Notes under the pieces: generated by a model
Databases searched by the model: none
What the model saw: the letters and a program-made list of their open reading frames with translations, nothing else
What the model was told of the DNA's origin: nothing
Shown here: one piece after another, positions 52,345-53,434 of the stretch
Layout: the number at the start of each line of letters is the position of its first letter
Numbering within the stretch: the first letter of the stretch is position 1
Position numbers and translations under genes: made by a program
Assembly (NCBI RefSeq): GCF_002929555.1
Contig: NZ_PJJP01000016.1
Location: forward strand, 1-53,434
Origin: Cryobacterium sp. N22
GTDB lineage: Bacteria; Actinomycetota; Actinomycetes; Actinomycetales; Microbacteriaceae
DNA: 53,434 nucleotides
Direction of reading: 5' to 3'

Positions 52345-53434
52345 ATGACGGAGATCCTCCAGCGCCTCTCGCCGGCCACCCGCACGTGGTTCTCCGGCGC
52401 GTTCGATGCGCCCACCGAGGCGCAGCTCGGCGCCTGGGACGCCATCTCCCGCGGCTCGCACACCCTCGTCGTCGCCCCCACCGGATCGGGCAAGACCCTC
52501 GCCGCGTTCCTCTGGGCCCTCGACAAGCTGTACTCGGCGTCCACCACCGCAGCGGCACCCGGTGCTGCCGACGCCACGGATGTTGCCGTGCCGGCCGCCG
52601 CCCGCACCGGTACCCGGGTGCTGTACATCTCACCGCTGAAGGCGCTCGGTGTGGACGTGGAACGCAACCTGCGCGCCCCGCTGGTGGGTATCGGCCAGGC
52701 CGCCGAACGGCTGGGGCTGGCACCGGTGCGGGTGACCGTGGGTGTGCGCAGCGGCGACACCCCCGCCGCGGACCGCCGGGCACTGGTGAAGACGCCGCCC
52801 GAGATCCTCATCACCACCCCCGAATCGCTCTTCCTGATGCTCACCTCCGCCGCCCGCGAGTCGCTGCGCGGCGTCGACACCGTGATCATCGACGAGATCC
52901 ACGCCGTCGCGGCGAGCAAGCGCGGCGCACACCTCGCCGTGTCCCTGGAACGCCTCGACGCCCTGCTCGCCACGCCCGCGCAACGCATCGGCCTGTCCGC
53001 CACCGTGCGGCCGGCGTCTGAGGTGGCCCGGTTCCTCGGCGGTCAAGCCCCCGTGGAGATCGTGGCACCCAAGAACGAGAAACGGTTCGACCTGCGCGTC
53101 GTGGTGCCCGTCGACGACATGACCCAGCTCGGCGCCGTGCCCGCGCCCGAGGGCGCCACCTCCGCCGCCACCCCGCAGACCGGGTCGATCTGGCCGCACG
53201 TGGAAGAGGCCATCGTGGACGCCGTGCTCGCGCACTCCTCCTCGATCGTGTTCGCCAACTCCCGCCGCCTGGCCGAACGGCTCACCGCCCGGTTCAACGA
53301 GATCTACAGCGAGCGGCTCGCCGCGGCCGAGGAGGCCCAGCTGGTACTCGCGGGCGGCCCGGCTTCCGGGGGAGCAGCCGGCGCCCCGGCCGGCGGCACC
53401 GCATCCGCCGCCCGACCGGCCGCCGCACCGCCGC
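52345..53434 (+). CDS. lhr: Lhr-type ATP-dependent helicase, 3' end outside window
   Basis: Large superfamily 2 helicase acting on DNA or DNA/RNA hybrids in repair. 363 codons are visible. Motif I is APTGSGKT, Ia SPLKALGVD, motif II DEIH and III LSATV; FNEIYSERLAAAEEAQ is the spacer after the first RecA fold in actinobacterial Lhr. ATG 52345 has GGATGGGGAG upstream. No stop occurs before the window edge; full-length homologues are about 1,500 residues. Confidence 0.9.
   Translation, partial: MTEILQRLSPATRTWFSGAFDAPTEAQLGAWDAISRGSHTLVVAPTGSGKTLAAFLWALDKLYSASTTAAAPGAADATDVAVPAAARTGTRVLYISPLKALGVDVERNLRAPLVGIGQAAERLGLAPVRVTVGVRSGDTPAADRRALVKTPPEILITTPESLFLMLTSAARESLRGVDTVIIDEIHAVAASKRGAHLAVSLERLDALLATPAQRIGLSATVRPASEVARFLGGQAPVEIVAPKNEKRFDLRVVVPVDDMTQLGAVPAPEGATSAATPQTGSIWPHVEEAIVDAVLAHSSSIVFANSRRLAERLTARFNEIYSERLAAAEEAQLVLAGGPASGGAAGAPAGGTASAARPAAAPP

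Noticed and set aside
1..53434. tRNA, rRNA, prophage, integrative element or biosynthetic cluster
   Set aside because: No cloverleaf, rRNA segment, integrase, phage structural gene or NRPS/PKS domain was recognised on reading; a tRNAscan run would be the decisive check for tRNAs.

Overview
The window is high-GC actinobacterial chromosome. The gene order is the one seen in Micrococcales/Microbacteriaceae: pnp, an M16 peptidase, dapB, dapA, RNase J, ftsK, pgsA, the CinA C-terminal domain, a ClgR-type regulator, DUF3046, recA, recX, miaB, miaA, dapF, hflX and lexA. A PriA-type HisA and abundant leaderless start sites (TANNNT 6-7 nt before the start codon) agree with this. My best guess at the genus is Cryobacterium or a close relative; that is inference, not a database match. 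No rRNA, tRNA, CRISPR array, transposase or prophage gene was recognised.

Layout. 1-9.8 kb is accessory metabolism: a membrane-anchored multicopper oxidase cut by the window start, a small membrane protein, a GH13 alpha-glucosidase divergent from a ROK regulator, a luciferase-like monooxygenase with its flavin reductase, and a class 1B dihydroorotate dehydrogenase with a PyrK-type electron-transfer partner whose N-terminal region contains an in-frame 78-bp repeat. 10-25 kb runs from pnp through an Lrp/AsnC regulator, a pterin dehydratase/VOC fusion, a glutathione peroxidase-like protein, an aldo/keto reductase, an M16 peptidase, a SnoaL-like gene broken by one stop codon, and dapB. It then reaches an AbiEi/DUF559-like gene flanked by three copies of a palindromic element, and an oxidative-stress group (OsmC, thioredoxin-like, DUF4395).

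25-43 kb is the conserved core: dapA, RNase J, an efflux ABC trio, ftsK, pgsA, CinA domain, ClgR-like, DUF3046, recA-recX, miaB-miaA, dapF, an RsmC-like methyltransferase and hflX. 43-53.4 kb holds a metF-metE operon behind a leader that looks like a transcription attenuator, lexA divergent from a LysM protein gene with an SOS-like control region, hisC-hisB-hisH-priA, an SseB-family gene, and the start of an Lhr-type helicase cut by the window end.

How the genes work together: dapA, dapB and dapF serve lysine/diaminopimelate synthesis; pnp and RNase J serve RNA decay; recA, recX, lexA and the LysM protein form the SOS circuit; miaA and miaB modify tRNA A37; metF and metE make methionine; the his block serves histidine synthesis. 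No whole new defence or biosynthetic system is evident. The most interesting signals are regulatory and repetitive: the metF leader, the lexA/LysM control region, in-frame repeats in the pyrK-like gene, several families of intergenic palindromes, and a strong leaderless-promoter pattern.
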